DNA of 64,000 nt from Halomonas sp. I5-271120 (lineage in GTDB: Bacteria; Pseudomonadota; Gammaproteobacteria; Pseudomonadales; Halomonadaceae): positions 1,178,001 to 1,242,000 of the forward strand of contig NZ_CP130701.1 in the NCBI RefSeq assembly GCF_030553075.1, written 5' to 3'. A program made the translations under genes and the position numbers. Below, piece by piece: positions 36,263-44,340 of this stretch. Within the stretch, counting starts at the first letter, position 1, and each line of letters starts with the position of its first letter. The notes beneath the pieces were generated by a model. That model was not told the origin of the DNA and did no database searches. It saw nothing but the letters and a program-made list of their open reading frames with translations.

Positions 36263-36303
36263 AGTCTACGCGTTGCGCTTTGTAACCCCTTGACCTGAAT
36301 CAA
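36263..36303 (-). promoter_or_regulatory. FNR/Anr-type box and -10 element upstream of cydD
   Basis: TTGACCTGAATCAA (36290-36303; minus-strand TTGATTCAGGTCAA) matches TTGAT-N4-ATCAA at nine of ten positions. TAGACT (36268-36263) lies 31 bp further along the minus strand, centre to centre. This is the geometry of a class II FNR-activated promoter, with a start near 36255, about 70 bases before cydD. Confidence 0.7.
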
Positions 36304-36413
36304 CATGGCTCGCGATGCATCGCCTCGAGGGCATCGCTCAGACTCCGCTGCGCGCCGAGGTGATCGCCTGATGATTCAGGCGGGCTCACAGTCGCGCTGT
36401 CAGATGGGAAGAC

Positions 36414-36439
36414 ACCCTCGGCCGAAGCCGGCCGAGGGT
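36414..36439 (-). terminator. Hairpin downstream of phoX
   Basis: ACCCTCGGCC and GGCCGAGGGT form a 10-bp stem with a six-base loop, 27 bp after the phoX stop. The run after it on the minus strand is GTCTTCCC, so the terminator is weak by rule. Confidence 0.55.
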
Positions 36440-36465
36440 GTAGGAGTAACGCGGGACAGGAGTGA

Positions 36466-38370
36466 TCAGCCGAGCTTGGGCATGCCGGTGATGTAGCCCA
36501 CCGCGGCACCATAGCGGTCCTTGAAATTGGCGCGCACATAGGGGTCCAGGGTCTCGCGGACCTTGTCGTGCAAGGGGCTGTCCCAGTCTCCCGGATGCTG
36601 GAAGTTGCTCATGATGTAGGTCCAGCCATTGATCGCATCGACGGCCTGCAGCCCGGTGGACTCGGCGCCGGCCGGACAGGACAGCAGACGCGTCAGGTCG
36701 CCGCTGTCGACGTTGTAGGCCCACAGGAAGTTGTTGACGTGATTGCCGCTGTCTTCGCCGATGAACAGCGTGCGCAGCGCCTCGGAATACTTGATGTTGT
36801 CGGGGTTGGCAATGCGTTCGGCATGCGCCGTGTTGCCCAGCGCGTCGGGCTCGGCCAGGTCCTCACCGATGAGGTTGGGCGGCACCGCCATGTGCACCGA
36901 CATCCACTCGCTGTCGATGGGCTGACCATCGCTGTCCTTCTGGCCGCCGCGCAGGGTGTGCTCGTAGACCGCACCGGCGGTCGGGCCTTCGACGTGGATC
37001 TCGTTGCTGCCGTCGGTCATCGTCTTATAGACGTAGGACATGGCCGAATAGGCCTTCTTGTCGGCGGCATTGACGGTGGTGCCCTCCATCTTGGTAAAGC
37101 CCATCGAGGCTCCCATCAGCGCCGCGTAGCGATGGGTCTCGAGGAAGGCGGCGGCCTTTTCCATGCCCGGCTTGAGCTTGACCCAGTTGAGCTTGCCGCT
37201 GAAGGGAATGCGGGTGAAGCCATCGTCCTGGGGATCCTCGGTGCGGATGTCCATGATGTCCGCCGCCTGGATGCCGTCGTCGATCATTGTCTTGATCTCG
37301 GCACTGCTGGCATGTCCCAGGCGAATCCAGCTGATATCGCCTGCGCCGGGCCCTTCGCCCGAGACCTGGGTCCACTTGCCCACGTACAGGGTACCGGACG
37401 ACAGATCCCGCGGCTGGTCGGCGACGAACATGAACAGGCCACCGTTGGTGGCGTCGTCGCCCATCAGCACGGTGCGCTCGTCCGGCATCACCTCGATCAG
37501 CTCATGAGAGATGCGGCCCAGGTTGTAGTGTTTGGCAAGGGTGCCGCTGCCGTCGGGGTTCACCGTCACTTCCGGCAGGTGGCCATAGTGATAGGGGTTG
37601 CCGCGACTCTCGTCGCCGAACAGGTGCTTGCAGAAGCTCCTGAAGGTGTCGTCGGGCGCCGAGGCATCCGGCTCGTATTCTTCGCTCGACAGGTGCGTGC
37701 CCCAGGGCGACAGACTGGCACCGCAGGTGATCCACAGGCCGTTGACCGGCGAGGTATCGACGTTGTGGTACTTGACCAGCGTCAGCTCGCCGGTTTCCGG
37801 GTTTTGATCAAGCGTCAGCACCGCGATCGGCGAGGGCAGTTGACCGTACATCCCTTCTTCCGCGCCGTTGCGGGTGGTGTACTCGAACTGCACGACGGCA
37901 AACACCGGGTTGCCGTACACGCCATCGACCCGGGCGTTCTCGACCGTCAGCAGGCTGGTGCCGTCCGGGCAGTCGGAGAAGAACTGGCGATTGTCGGCCG
38001 ACGGATCCAGGATCGGCTGGTTATCGATATCGTAATAGCCGCCGGCGACCACGGTGCCGCCCTGGCCGTCGGGCACGCGATCACCGGTGATGAAGAAGGG
38101 ATGATAGGCCAGCTTGACCTGGCGACTGGTGCCGTCGCTCATCTTCAGCTGCATGGCCGAACCAATGGTGGTGGTCGCCATGGCTGCCGGATTGCTCAAC
38201 GAAGGCGCCGCCATGGGCAGGAACTTGACGGACGTCACTGTCGCCTGGCTATCGGCGAAGGCTGAAGTGCTGGCGCCTAGGCTGGCAAGGCCCCCGGCGA
38301 GGGGCAGCAGGGGCGCTCCCGCCATGAAGCCGAGGAGACGGCGGCGATTTCTGTCGACAGACTGAGTCAT
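36466..38370 (-). CDS. phoX: PhoX-type alkaline phosphatase, Tat-exported
   Basis: A 634-residue protein of the PhoX (DUF839) family. The twin-arginine signal is NRRRLLGFMAG, with cleavage near AFADSQA. The mature beta-propeller shows GGYYDIDNQPILDPSADN, CGASLSPWGTHLSSEEY, VLMGDDATNGGLFMFVAD and FIGEDSGNHVNNFLWAY, which supply calcium and iron ligands in this family. It releases phosphate from organic esters in the periplasm. The ATG at 38370 has AAGGA seven bases upstream. The Pho box at 38498-38515 predicts PhoB induction under phosphate starvation. Confidence 0.88.
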   Translation of the reverse strand: MTQSVDRNRRRLLGFMAGAPLLPLAGGLASLGASTSAFADSQATVTSVKFLPMAAPSLSNPAAMATTTIGSAMQLKMSDGTSRQVKLAYHPFFITGDRVPDGQGGTVVAGGYYDIDNQPILDPSADNRQFFSDCPDGTSLLTVENARVDGVYGNPVFAVVQFEYTTRNGAEEGMYGQLPSPIAVLTLDQNPETGELTLVKYHNVDTSPVNGLWITCGASLSPWGTHLSSEEYEPDASAPDDTFRSFCKHLFGDESRGNPYHYGHLPEVTVNPDGSGTLAKHYNLGRISHELIEVMPDERTVLMGDDATNGGLFMFVADQPRDLSSGTLYVGKWTQVSGEGPGAGDISWIRLGHASSAEIKTMIDDGIQAADIMDIRTEDPQDDGFTRIPFSGKLNWVKLKPGMEKAAAFLETHRYAALMGASMGFTKMEGTTVNAADKKAYSAMSYVYKTMTDGSNEIHVEGPTAGAVYEHTLRGGQKDSDGQPIDSEWMSVHMAVPPNLIGEDLAEPDALGNTAHAERIANPDNIKYSEALRTLFIGEDSGNHVNNFLWAYNVDSGDLTRLLSCPAGAESTGLQAVDAINGWTYIMSNFQHPGDWDSPLHDKVRETLDPYVRANFKDRYGAAVGYITGMPKLG

Positions 38371-38497
38371 TGGAACGTCCTTGGTCATCAAGAGGATCGA
38401 GATCATCACGGGTAGAGGTCATGTCGAACGGCGACGCCTTCGCCTCTCGGCGAGCACCGACGCCGTTGACCGGCACTAAGAATAGTCTCTCGATTTG

Positions 38498-38515
38498 ATG
38501 ACATATCGCTGACAG
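38498..38515 (-). promoter_or_regulatory. Pho box upstream of phoX
   Basis: The minus strand reads CTGTCAG-CGAT-ATGTCAT, matching the PhoB consensus of two CTGTCAT repeats with a four-base spacer at 12 of 14 positions. TATTCT, a -10-like element, follows 15 bp further on. Another half-like CTGTCAC occurs about 22 bp upstream. Confidence 0.72.
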
Positions 38516-38594
38516 TTCCATGTCCGCCGGGTGTAACCGTCGTGACAGGATCAAGGTCAAGGGAGGGCATTCGCCGCCGGGGTACGCCCGCAGC

Positions 38595-39512
38595 TTAGGC
38601 GGGCGCGCGGCCGATTTCCGCCGTGACCCAGCGCATGATTTCGCCGATCAGGGCACTGTGGGCATAGCGGGTGCGCAGAATATAACCGTGGCTTTCGCGC
38701 CGGATCGGCGGCGCCAGCGGTATCAGACTACCGTCCTTGAGCGCATCTTGGACCAGCAGGTCCCAGCCAAGCGCGATCCCCTTGCCGGCCTGGGCCGCGT
38801 TAAGCAGCAACGGATAGTTGTTGTACTTGAAGACGGCCCCCCGCTCTTCATAGGGCACCTCATAAGTCACCCCAGCCAGGGCGCTCCACTCGCGCCAGTC
38901 GATCCAGCGCGAATTGCGCTCGTCCATGTGCAGCAGCGGCAGCGCCGACCAGCGCGCCGGGGTGTCGCCCTCGAGCAGGCCGTGCAAAGCGGCGAAGGCG
39001 GGGCTGCAGACCGGAAACACCTCTTCCGGAGTGAAGATATCGTCCTGCTCGCTATCGCGGTCGCAATGAATGGCGATATCGGCGCGGTGGTCCTGATCGT
39101 CCTGATCGACGGCCAGCACCTCGATATCCACCTGCGGAAAGGCCGCTTCGAGCCTCGAGAGCCTGGGCAGCAGCCAGAGATGCGCGAAGCCGAAGTTGGC
39201 GGCGATCAGCACCCGTTGGCGGGTCGAGCGCGCCCGGGCTCTGAGCGAGTGAACGGCGCTGTCGATGCGGTTGAGCGCAGGGGCGATATCGTCATAGAAG
39301 CGCAGCGCCTCGCGGGTCGGCGCGAGGCGGCCGCCACTTCGCTCGAAGAGCACCAGCCCCACCTGGCTCTCCAGCCCGCGAATGCGCTGGGAGATCGCCG
39401 GCTGGGTGGCGCCGAGCACCTTGGCGGCGGCGGTCAGCGAGCCCAGGCGAAGGGTGGTTTCAAAGGCGATGAGTGCCTTGAGGCTAGGCAATGACTCGTC
39501 AATTTCGGCCAT
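38595..39512 (-). CDS. LysR-family transcriptional regulator
   Basis: A 305-residue LysR regulator. The N-terminal winged helix has SLTAAAKVLGATQPAISQRI at residues ~25-44, and the effector-binding domain is of the GcvA/AmpR type (LLPRLSRLEAAFPQVDIEV). It is divergent from the two oxygenase genes, with 93 bp between the starts, and is probably their regulator. The operator-like palindrome at 39552-39581 fits LysR binding. The effector is unknown; a quaternary amine or phosphonate would fit the neighbours. Confidence 0.88.
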   Translation of the reverse strand: MAEIDESLPSLKALIAFETTLRLGSLTAAAKVLGATQPAISQRIRGLESQVGLVLFERSGGRLAPTREALRFYDDIAPALNRIDSAVHSLRARARSTRQRVLIAANFGFAHLWLLPRLSRLEAAFPQVDIEVLAVDQDDQDHRADIAIHCDRDSEQDDIFTPEEVFPVCSPAFAALHGLLEGDTPARWSALPLLHMDERNSRWIDWREWSALAGVTYEVPYEERGAVFKYNNYPLLLNAAQAGKGIALGWDLLVQDALKDGSLIPLAPPIRRESHGYILRTRYAHSALIGEIMRWVTAEIGRAPA

Positions 39513-39527
39513 AAGGCAACTCTATGG

Positions 39528-39581
39528 GATGCATAAGATGGGCGCGCCTTCCCGGCATTTGCGCGATGCGTAAAATGCCGG
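39528..39581. promoter_or_regulatory. Operator-like palindrome and repeats, LysR/oxygenase intergenic region
   Basis: CCGGCATTT and AAATGCCGG flank a 12-bp core at 39552-39581. A 13-bp direct repeat, GATGCATAAGATG (39528) and GATGCGTAAAATG (39565), lies 37 bp apart. This is typical of a LysR recognition and activation site pair between divergent genes. Confidence 0.55.
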
Positions 39582-39605
39582 CCCACACGTTCCGTCAGAG
39601 CCGAG

Positions 39606-40763
39606 ATGATGTCAGAACCCGCTTTTCACGTCCAAGAATCCCCCGCCAAGGTCTTCGCCACGGACGCCGCCGGCACCCGCACCGAGCTGCCGGCCCTGTG
39701 GCTTCGCGAACGCTGCCAGGAACCGGAGAGCCTGGACGTCGCCACCCAGCAGCGCCTGTTCAACCCGCACCACCTGGATGAGGACCTGACGCTGGTAGAA
39801 GCCGAGCTTATGGACGACCAGGAGGTACGCCTGAGCTTCAGCGACGGCCACAGCGGGCGCTATGATCTGCGGCATTTCGCCGATGACTTCGATGATGACG
39901 ACGGCCTGCCTGCCCCGCGGCTCTGGGACAGCAGCATCGACTTCGCAAGCATCACCCGCGACTGGGAGAAGATCGACGATCACGACTACTTCCGCGAGGC
40001 CCTCGAGACCTACCTGCGCCATGGGGTGATCATTCTCAAGAATGTGCCGACCGACGGCGGCCACCTGGTCGATGTCGGCGAAACCTTTGGCCACGTGCGT
40101 TCCACCAACTTCGGCAAGTACTTCGAGGTCTGCTCGCGCCCCGAGTCCAACGATCTGGCCTATCGCAGCGTGCCCCTGGCGCCGCACACCGACAACCCCT
40201 ATCGCGAGCCGGTCCCCGGCATCCAGCTACTGCACTGCCTGACCAACGAGACGACCGGTGGCCTGTCGACGCTAGTCGACAGCCTGGCCGTCGCCGAGCA
40301 GTTGCGCGCCGAGGACCCGGAAGGCTACCGGCTGCTGTCCACTATCCCGGTGCGCTTTCGCTTCATCGACGATGGCGTCGAGCTGATCGAGCGCCGGCCG
40401 ATGATTCACCTCGATGCCATGGGCAAGATGGACGGCGTGCACTACAGCCCGCGTCTGGACTACCTGCCGCTGATGGACGAGGAGAGCACCAAGGCCTTTC
40501 ATCGTGCCCGGCGCCGCCTCGGCGAGCTGTTCGCCCACGCGGACTATGAGATCCAGTTTGCGCTGGGCGATGGCGAGCTGATGATGTTCGACAACAACCG
40601 GGTGCTGCACGGCCGCACCGCCTACGATCAGAACGAAGGCTTTCGCCACCTGCAGGGCTGCTACATCGACCGGGACGGCCCCACCGGCCATTTCCGGGCG
40701 ATCGTCAAGCAGGAGCGCGCCTTTCAAGCCACCGTTTCAACCGAGAGCGCGACTGCCGCATGA
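39606..40763 (+). CDS. TauD/GBBH-family 2-oxoglutarate dioxygenase (TmpA or gamma-butyrobetaine hydroxylase-like)
   Basis: A 385-residue Fe(II)/2-oxoglutarate oxygenase with an N-terminal DUF971 domain (~residues 10-95) and a TauD-like core. The metal ligands are His194, Asp196 (PHTDNPYR) and His335 (NRVLHGRTAY). Automatic annotation would say gamma-butyrobetaine dioxygenase (carnitine synthesis). TmpA, which hydroxylates 2-(trimethylammonio)ethylphosphonate, belongs to the same family and is encoded with an HD oxygenase, as here. The N-terminal zinc cysteines of animal BBOX1 (CPCSDC) are reduced to one (RERCQEPES, C37), so zinc is probably not bound. The substrate is unproven, but a trimethylammonium compound is very likely. 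Confidence 0.82.
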   Translation: MMSEPAFHVQESPAKVFATDAAGTRTELPALWLRERCQEPESLDVATQQRLFNPHHLDEDLTLVEAELMDDQEVRLSFSDGHSGRYDLRHFADDFDDDDGLPAPRLWDSSIDFASITRDWEKIDDHDYFREALETYLRHGVIILKNVPTDGGHLVDVGETFGHVRSTNFGKYFEVCSRPESNDLAYRSVPLAPHTDNPYREPVPGIQLLHCLTNETTGGLSTLVDSLAVAEQLRAEDPEGYRLLSTIPVRFRFIDDGVELIERRPMIHLDAMGKMDGVHYSPRLDYLPLMDEESTKAFHRARRRLGELFAHADYEIQFALGDGELMMFDNNRVLHGRTAYDQNEGFRHLQGCYIDRDGPTGHFRAIVKQERAFQATVSTESATAA

Positions 40764-41347
40764 ATACCGTAACGTTCACCCAGATGAAGGATGGCACCAA
40801 GGACGAGTACATGATGCTCGGCGAGCTCGAGGAGCGCTTCGTCGAGGGCCTGCCGGAGCGCATTCTCGAAGCGCTTCGGGCGCTGGAGAATACCCTCTCC
40901 GGCTACCGGGTCTCGCGGCTCGATCATGTGCTGCAGTCCGCCACCCGGGCCGAGGAAGACGGCGAAGACGAGGAAATGATCGTGGCGGCGCTGATCCACG
41001 ACATCGGTGACGACCTGGCGCCCCACAATCATTCGCAGTATGCCGCGTCCATCATCCGCCCCTATGTGCGGGCCGAGGTTACCTGGATCATCGAGCACCA
41101 CGGACTGTTCCAGAACTACTACTACATTCACCACTTCGGCGGTGATCCGCTGGAGCGCGACCGCTACCAGGGCCACCCCTGGTATCAGCGCTGCGTCGAC
41201 TTCTGCGAGCGCTGGGACCAGGCCTCCTTCGACCCGGACTACCCCACCCGGTCGCTCGAGCACTTCGCGCCCATGGTCCGGCGTATCTTCAGCCGCCCGG
41301 CTTTCGATCCGGCCTATGTCGGCGACGAAAGCGCCCGCCACCTGTGA
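40760..41347 (+). CDS. HD-domain protein, probable mixed-valent diiron oxygenase (PhnZ/TmpB-like)
   Basis: A 195-residue HD-domain protein translated with a four-base overlap after the dioxygenase. The metal-ligand pattern of PhnZ is complete: His56 (RLDHVLQSA), His80-Asp81 (LIHDIG), His91 (HNHSQYAA), His113/114 (IEHHGLF) and Asp153 (RWDQASF). PhnZ and TmpB cleave the C-P bond of hydroxylated phosphonates to give phosphate and an acid. The PhnZ Tyr24/Glu27 pair, at -10 and -7 from the first His, is Leu46/Tyr49 here, so substrate binding must differ. A conventional phosphohydrolase cannot be excluded. Confidence 0.7.
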   Translation: MNTVTFTQMKDGTKDEYMMLGELEERFVEGLPERILEALRALENTLSGYRVSRLDHVLQSATRAEEDGEDEEMIVAALIHDIGDDLAPHNHSQYAASIIRPYVRAEVTWIIEHHGLFQNYYYIHHFGGDPLERDRYQGHPWYQRCVDFCERWDQASFDPDYPTRSLEHFAPMVRRIFSRPAFDPAYVGDESARHL

Positions 41348-41396
41348 GGCGCTGATAGCGCGTCCTGGCGCTTGATACCGGCAGGTCATAAAAACG

Positions 41397-41426
41397 ACGC
41401 GGCCCCTGTTTGTGCAGGGGCCGCGT
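41397..41426. terminator. Bidirectional terminator between the HD gene and emrB
   Basis: A 12-bp perfect stem, ACGCGGCCCCTG with CAGGGGCCGCGT, encloses a six-base loop. On the minus strand CGTTTTTA follows (end of emrAB); on the plus strand GTTTGC follows (end of the oxygenase genes). Confidence 0.85.
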
Positions 41427-41459
41427 TTGCATGCGAGGCTCATCTGACGCGTCGGCGAG

Positions 41460-43025
41460 TCAGGCCGATAGCCGCCGCAGCAGAAACACCAGCGGCACGC
41501 TCAACAGATAGATCAGCCCCATCCAGGTGAAGATGTCGTTGAAGGCCAGCACCTGCGCCTGCTGCGAGACCCGCTGCACTAGCATGCCAACGGCGGCGTG
41601 GTAGGCATCGGGCACCGAGCCTGCGAGCATTGCCTCATACTTGGCGATTTCCGCCACCACCACCTCACGGCCGGTATCGATGGCCGGGGCCAACTGGTTC
41701 CAGTGAAAGTCCTCGCGGATGTCACGCACCGTATCGAGCAGCGCCAGCCCCATGGCGCCACCCAGGTTGCGCATCACGTTGAAGAGCCCGCTGGCGTTAC
41801 CCACTTCGCTGGGCGGCAGGGTGCCCAGCGCGATGCGCGAGGCCGGGATGATGCACATGATCAGTCCCATGCCGCGCACGATCTGCGGCACGCAGAACTG
41901 CCAGAACCCCGACTCCACGGTGAGATTGGCGTTCATCATGGTGCCCACGCCGACCAGCAGTAGCCCAAAGAACAGCAGCACCCGCAGGTCGAGACGGTTG
42001 GAAGCCTGGCCCACTATCGGCGCGCACAGGAACATCGTCAGCCCGGTGACGAACATCACCTGGCCGATCTGCAGGCTCGAATAGCCGCGCACATAGCCGA
42101 AGAACAGCGGCATGATGTAGACAAGCCCGTAGAGCGCAATGCCGATGATGAAGCCCATCCCGGCGCCGATCGCGAAGTTGCGATTGGCGAAGGCGCGCAG
42201 ATCAACGATCGGATGGTCGCTTCGCAGGGTGCGAGTGAAGAACCACACCCCGGCCGCCAGACAGGTCAGGCTAAAGAGGATAATACGGTCGCTGTCGAAC
42301 CAGTCATCGCCCGGACCCTCTTCGAGCACGAACTCCAGCGAGCCCAGAAACACCGCAATCAGCACCAGGCCGATCAGGTCGAGATGGCGCGCCACCGCAT
42401 GGTTGGGCTTGTCGATATCGAGATAGGTCCAGGCGGCCCAGCACACCAGCACGCCGGGGATCACGTTGGCCAGGAACAGCCAGTGCCAGCTCATCGCCTC
42501 GGTGATATAGCCGCCTACCGTGGGGCCGATAGAGGGCGCCATGGTCACCACCATGCCGATCACCGCCTGCACGCTGCCCATCACCCGCCGGGGAAAGATC
42601 GAGAAACTCACCGCCTGGGTGATCGGGATCATCGCCCCGCCCATGAAGCCCTGGATGGCGCGCAGCACGATGAGCTGTTCGATCGAGGTGGCCAGCGCAC
42701 AGCCAAAGCTTGCCAGGGTGAAACCGGCACAGGACAGGGTGAAGGCTACCCGGGTCGAGAGGATGCGCATCAGCATGCCCGACAGCGGAATCATCACGAT
42801 TTCAGCGATCAGGTAGGAAGTCTGTACCCAGGAGATCTCATCTTCGCTGGCCGAGAGCCCCGACTGGATCTCGTTGAGCGAGCTGGCGACGATCTGGATG
42901 TCCAGGATCGCCATGAACATGCCGAACACCGCGGCGATGAAGCCAACGCGCTGCCGCCAGGGCGGCATGTCGCTGACCGGCGCCGCCAAGGCTGAGACGG
43001 CCGGACTGGCGGACCGCTCGCTCAC
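41460..43025 (-). CDS. emrB: DHA2-family multidrug efflux permease (EmrB/QacA type)
   Basis: A 521-residue major-facilitator protein with 14 predicted helices. The conserved motif C-like FMAILDIQIVASSLNEIQ and the segment QTSYLIAEIVMIPLSG lie at the start, and GLIMCIIPASRIALGTLP in the second half. It works with an EmrA adaptor and an outer-membrane channel to export hydrophobic compounds; TolC is not in the window. It begins inside the emrA stop (ATGA). The operon is divergent from a TetR gene. Confidence 0.87.
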   Translation of the reverse strand: MSERSASPAVSALAAPVSDMPPWRQRVGFIAAVFGMFMAILDIQIVASSLNEIQSGLSASEDEISWVQTSYLIAEIVMIPLSGMLMRILSTRVAFTLSCAGFTLASFGCALATSIEQLIVLRAIQGFMGGAMIPITQAVSFSIFPRRVMGSVQAVIGMVVTMAPSIGPTVGGYITEAMSWHWLFLANVIPGVLVCWAAWTYLDIDKPNHAVARHLDLIGLVLIAVFLGSLEFVLEEGPGDDWFDSDRIILFSLTCLAAGVWFFTRTLRSDHPIVDLRAFANRNFAIGAGMGFIIGIALYGLVYIMPLFFGYVRGYSSLQIGQVMFVTGLTMFLCAPIVGQASNRLDLRVLLFFGLLLVGVGTMMNANLTVESGFWQFCVPQIVRGMGLIMCIIPASRIALGTLPPSEVGNASGLFNVMRNLGGAMGLALLDTVRDIREDFHWNQLAPAIDTGREVVVAEIAKYEAMLAGSVPDAYHAAVGMLVQRVSQQAQVLAFNDIFTWMGLIYLLSVPLVFLLRRLSA

Positions 43026-44143
43026 GAGTCGGCCTGATCGTCGGAGAGAGAGTCTGCTGCCTGGGCCACGCCTTTAGCGGGACCACCAGCGTCAGGGGAG
43101 CCTTTGTCGGGGGTCAGGTCACGGGTGTCCACTTCAGGCACCGCCGACAGCCCGGCGCGCAGCTGGCCAAGCGACTCAACGGGGCCGGTAATGCGGATAT
43201 TGACCGGCACCCGCTGCACGATCTTGTTGAAGTTGCCGGTGGCGTTGTCCTGGGGCAGCAGGCTGAACTCGGTGCCGGTAGCCGGTGACAGGCTATCGAC
43301 CACGCCATCAAAGGTAGTGTCCGGGTAGGCATCCAGATGCACCTCGACCGGCTGGCCAACGCGTATCCGCTCGAGCTGGGTTTCCTTGAAGTTGGCCGCC
43401 ACATAGGCCGACTCGATGGGCACCAGCTGCAAAAGCGTCAGCGACGGCTGGGCCAGGGTACCGGCCTCGACCCGCAGGTTGCCGACGACGCCGTCGCGAG
43501 GTGCGACGATGCGGGTCTTGTCGAGCTGATGGCGGGCATAGTCGAGATCGGCGTTGGCGGCGTCGAGGTTGGCCTCGGCGCGGGTCACGTCGCTCTCGGC
43601 TACCGCCAGCTGACGCTTGGCCGAGACCACCGCCGCACGGCTCTTGGACAGGTTGGCCTCGGCGACCCGCAGCGCCGCCTGGTCGTCTTCGCGCTGCTGG
43701 CGTGAGCCGTAGTTGTTGGCGGCAAGCGATGACGAGCGCTCGAGGTGCTGGCGGGCCTGATCGCGATAGGTCTCGGCGTCCAGGCGCACCAGCAAGTCGC
43801 CCTGCTTGACCGTCTGGTTGTCGTCCACCGCTACCTCGGCGACCCGCGCCGACAGCTCGGCCCGCACGGCCACGCTGTCGGTGCGCACATAGGCATTGTC
43901 GGTCTCTGCGATGAAACGCCCGGTCTGCCACCAGCCCACGCCCCACCAGCCAAGCGCCGCCAAGGCGATGAGCACCGCCAGCGCGACCAGCATCTTGCCG
44001 CTCGATTTCCCGCTGGGCCGGGTATCTGGGCGCGCGACCGAATCGTCGCTCTGGTGCGCGACCGAGCCCTCGCTCTGGTGCGCGACCGAACCCTCGCGCT
44101 GGTGCTCGTCCGGGGTTTCGCCCTGCTTGCCATCCGATGTCAT
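43022..44143 (-). CDS. emrA: EmrA-type membrane fusion protein
   Basis: A membrane-anchored adaptor of about 373 residues. The cytoplasmic N terminus contains a Ser-Val-Ala-His-Gln repeat (residues ~18-38), followed by a membrane helix at ~51-71. The HlyD core has TDNAYVRTDSVAVRAELSA, a helical hairpin and APRDGVVGNLRVEAG. It links EmrB to an outer-membrane channel. The ATG at 44143 has GAGGAG five bases upstream and is preferred to the GTG at 44149, which would overlap that site. Its promoter is overlapped by a TetR-type palindrome. Confidence 0.87.
   Translation of the reverse strand: MTSDGKQGETPDEHQREGSVAHQSEGSVAHQSDDSVARPDTRPSGKSSGKMLVALAVLIALAALGWWGVGWWQTGRFIAETDNAYVRTDSVAVRAELSARVAEVAVDDNQTVKQGDLLVRLDAETYRDQARQHLERSSSLAANNYGSRQQREDDQAALRVAEANLSKSRAAVVSAKRQLAVAESDVTRAEANLDAANADLDYARHQLDKTRIVAPRDGVVGNLRVEAGTLAQPSLTLLQLVPIESAYVAANFKETQLERIRVGQPVEVHLDAYPDTTFDGVVDSLSPATGTEFSLLPQDNATGNFNKIVQRVPVNIRITGPVESLGQLRAGLSAVPEVDTRDLTPDKGSPDAGGPAKGVAQAADSLSDDQADS
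44032..44103 (-). repeat. Three in-frame 24-bp repeats in emrA
   Basis: Three tandem copies of a 24-bp unit (44032-44055, 44056-44079, 44080-44103) encode the eight-residue block SVAHQSEG and variants in the cytoplasmic tail before the membrane helix. Confidence 0.85.
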
Positions 44144-44213
44144 GGCCACTCCTCAATGCATGTCGCCCCGACGGACGTCTCTGAAAAGTCGGCTCCTCGG
44201 GAGGGAAGCCCTA

Positions 44214-44235
44214 TAGTGTAATGAATGCTACACTA
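44214..44235. promoter_or_regulatory. TetR-type operator between emrA and its regulator
   Basis: TAGTGTA and TACACTA form a perfect 7-bp inverted repeat with an 8-bp spacer. It lies 71 bp before emrA and 106 bp before the TetR gene. CACTATAG on the minus strand within it could be the emrAB -10 region, so binding would repress efflux. Confidence 0.7.
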
Positions 44236-44340
44236 CATGACCACCATGGAAGAGCCCGCGAAATGGGCGCATTCCGCAAGGACCGACCTCACAGCCGTGG
44301 CCACCCCAGGTGCCACTGACATGCCGCGACAGGAATGTGA

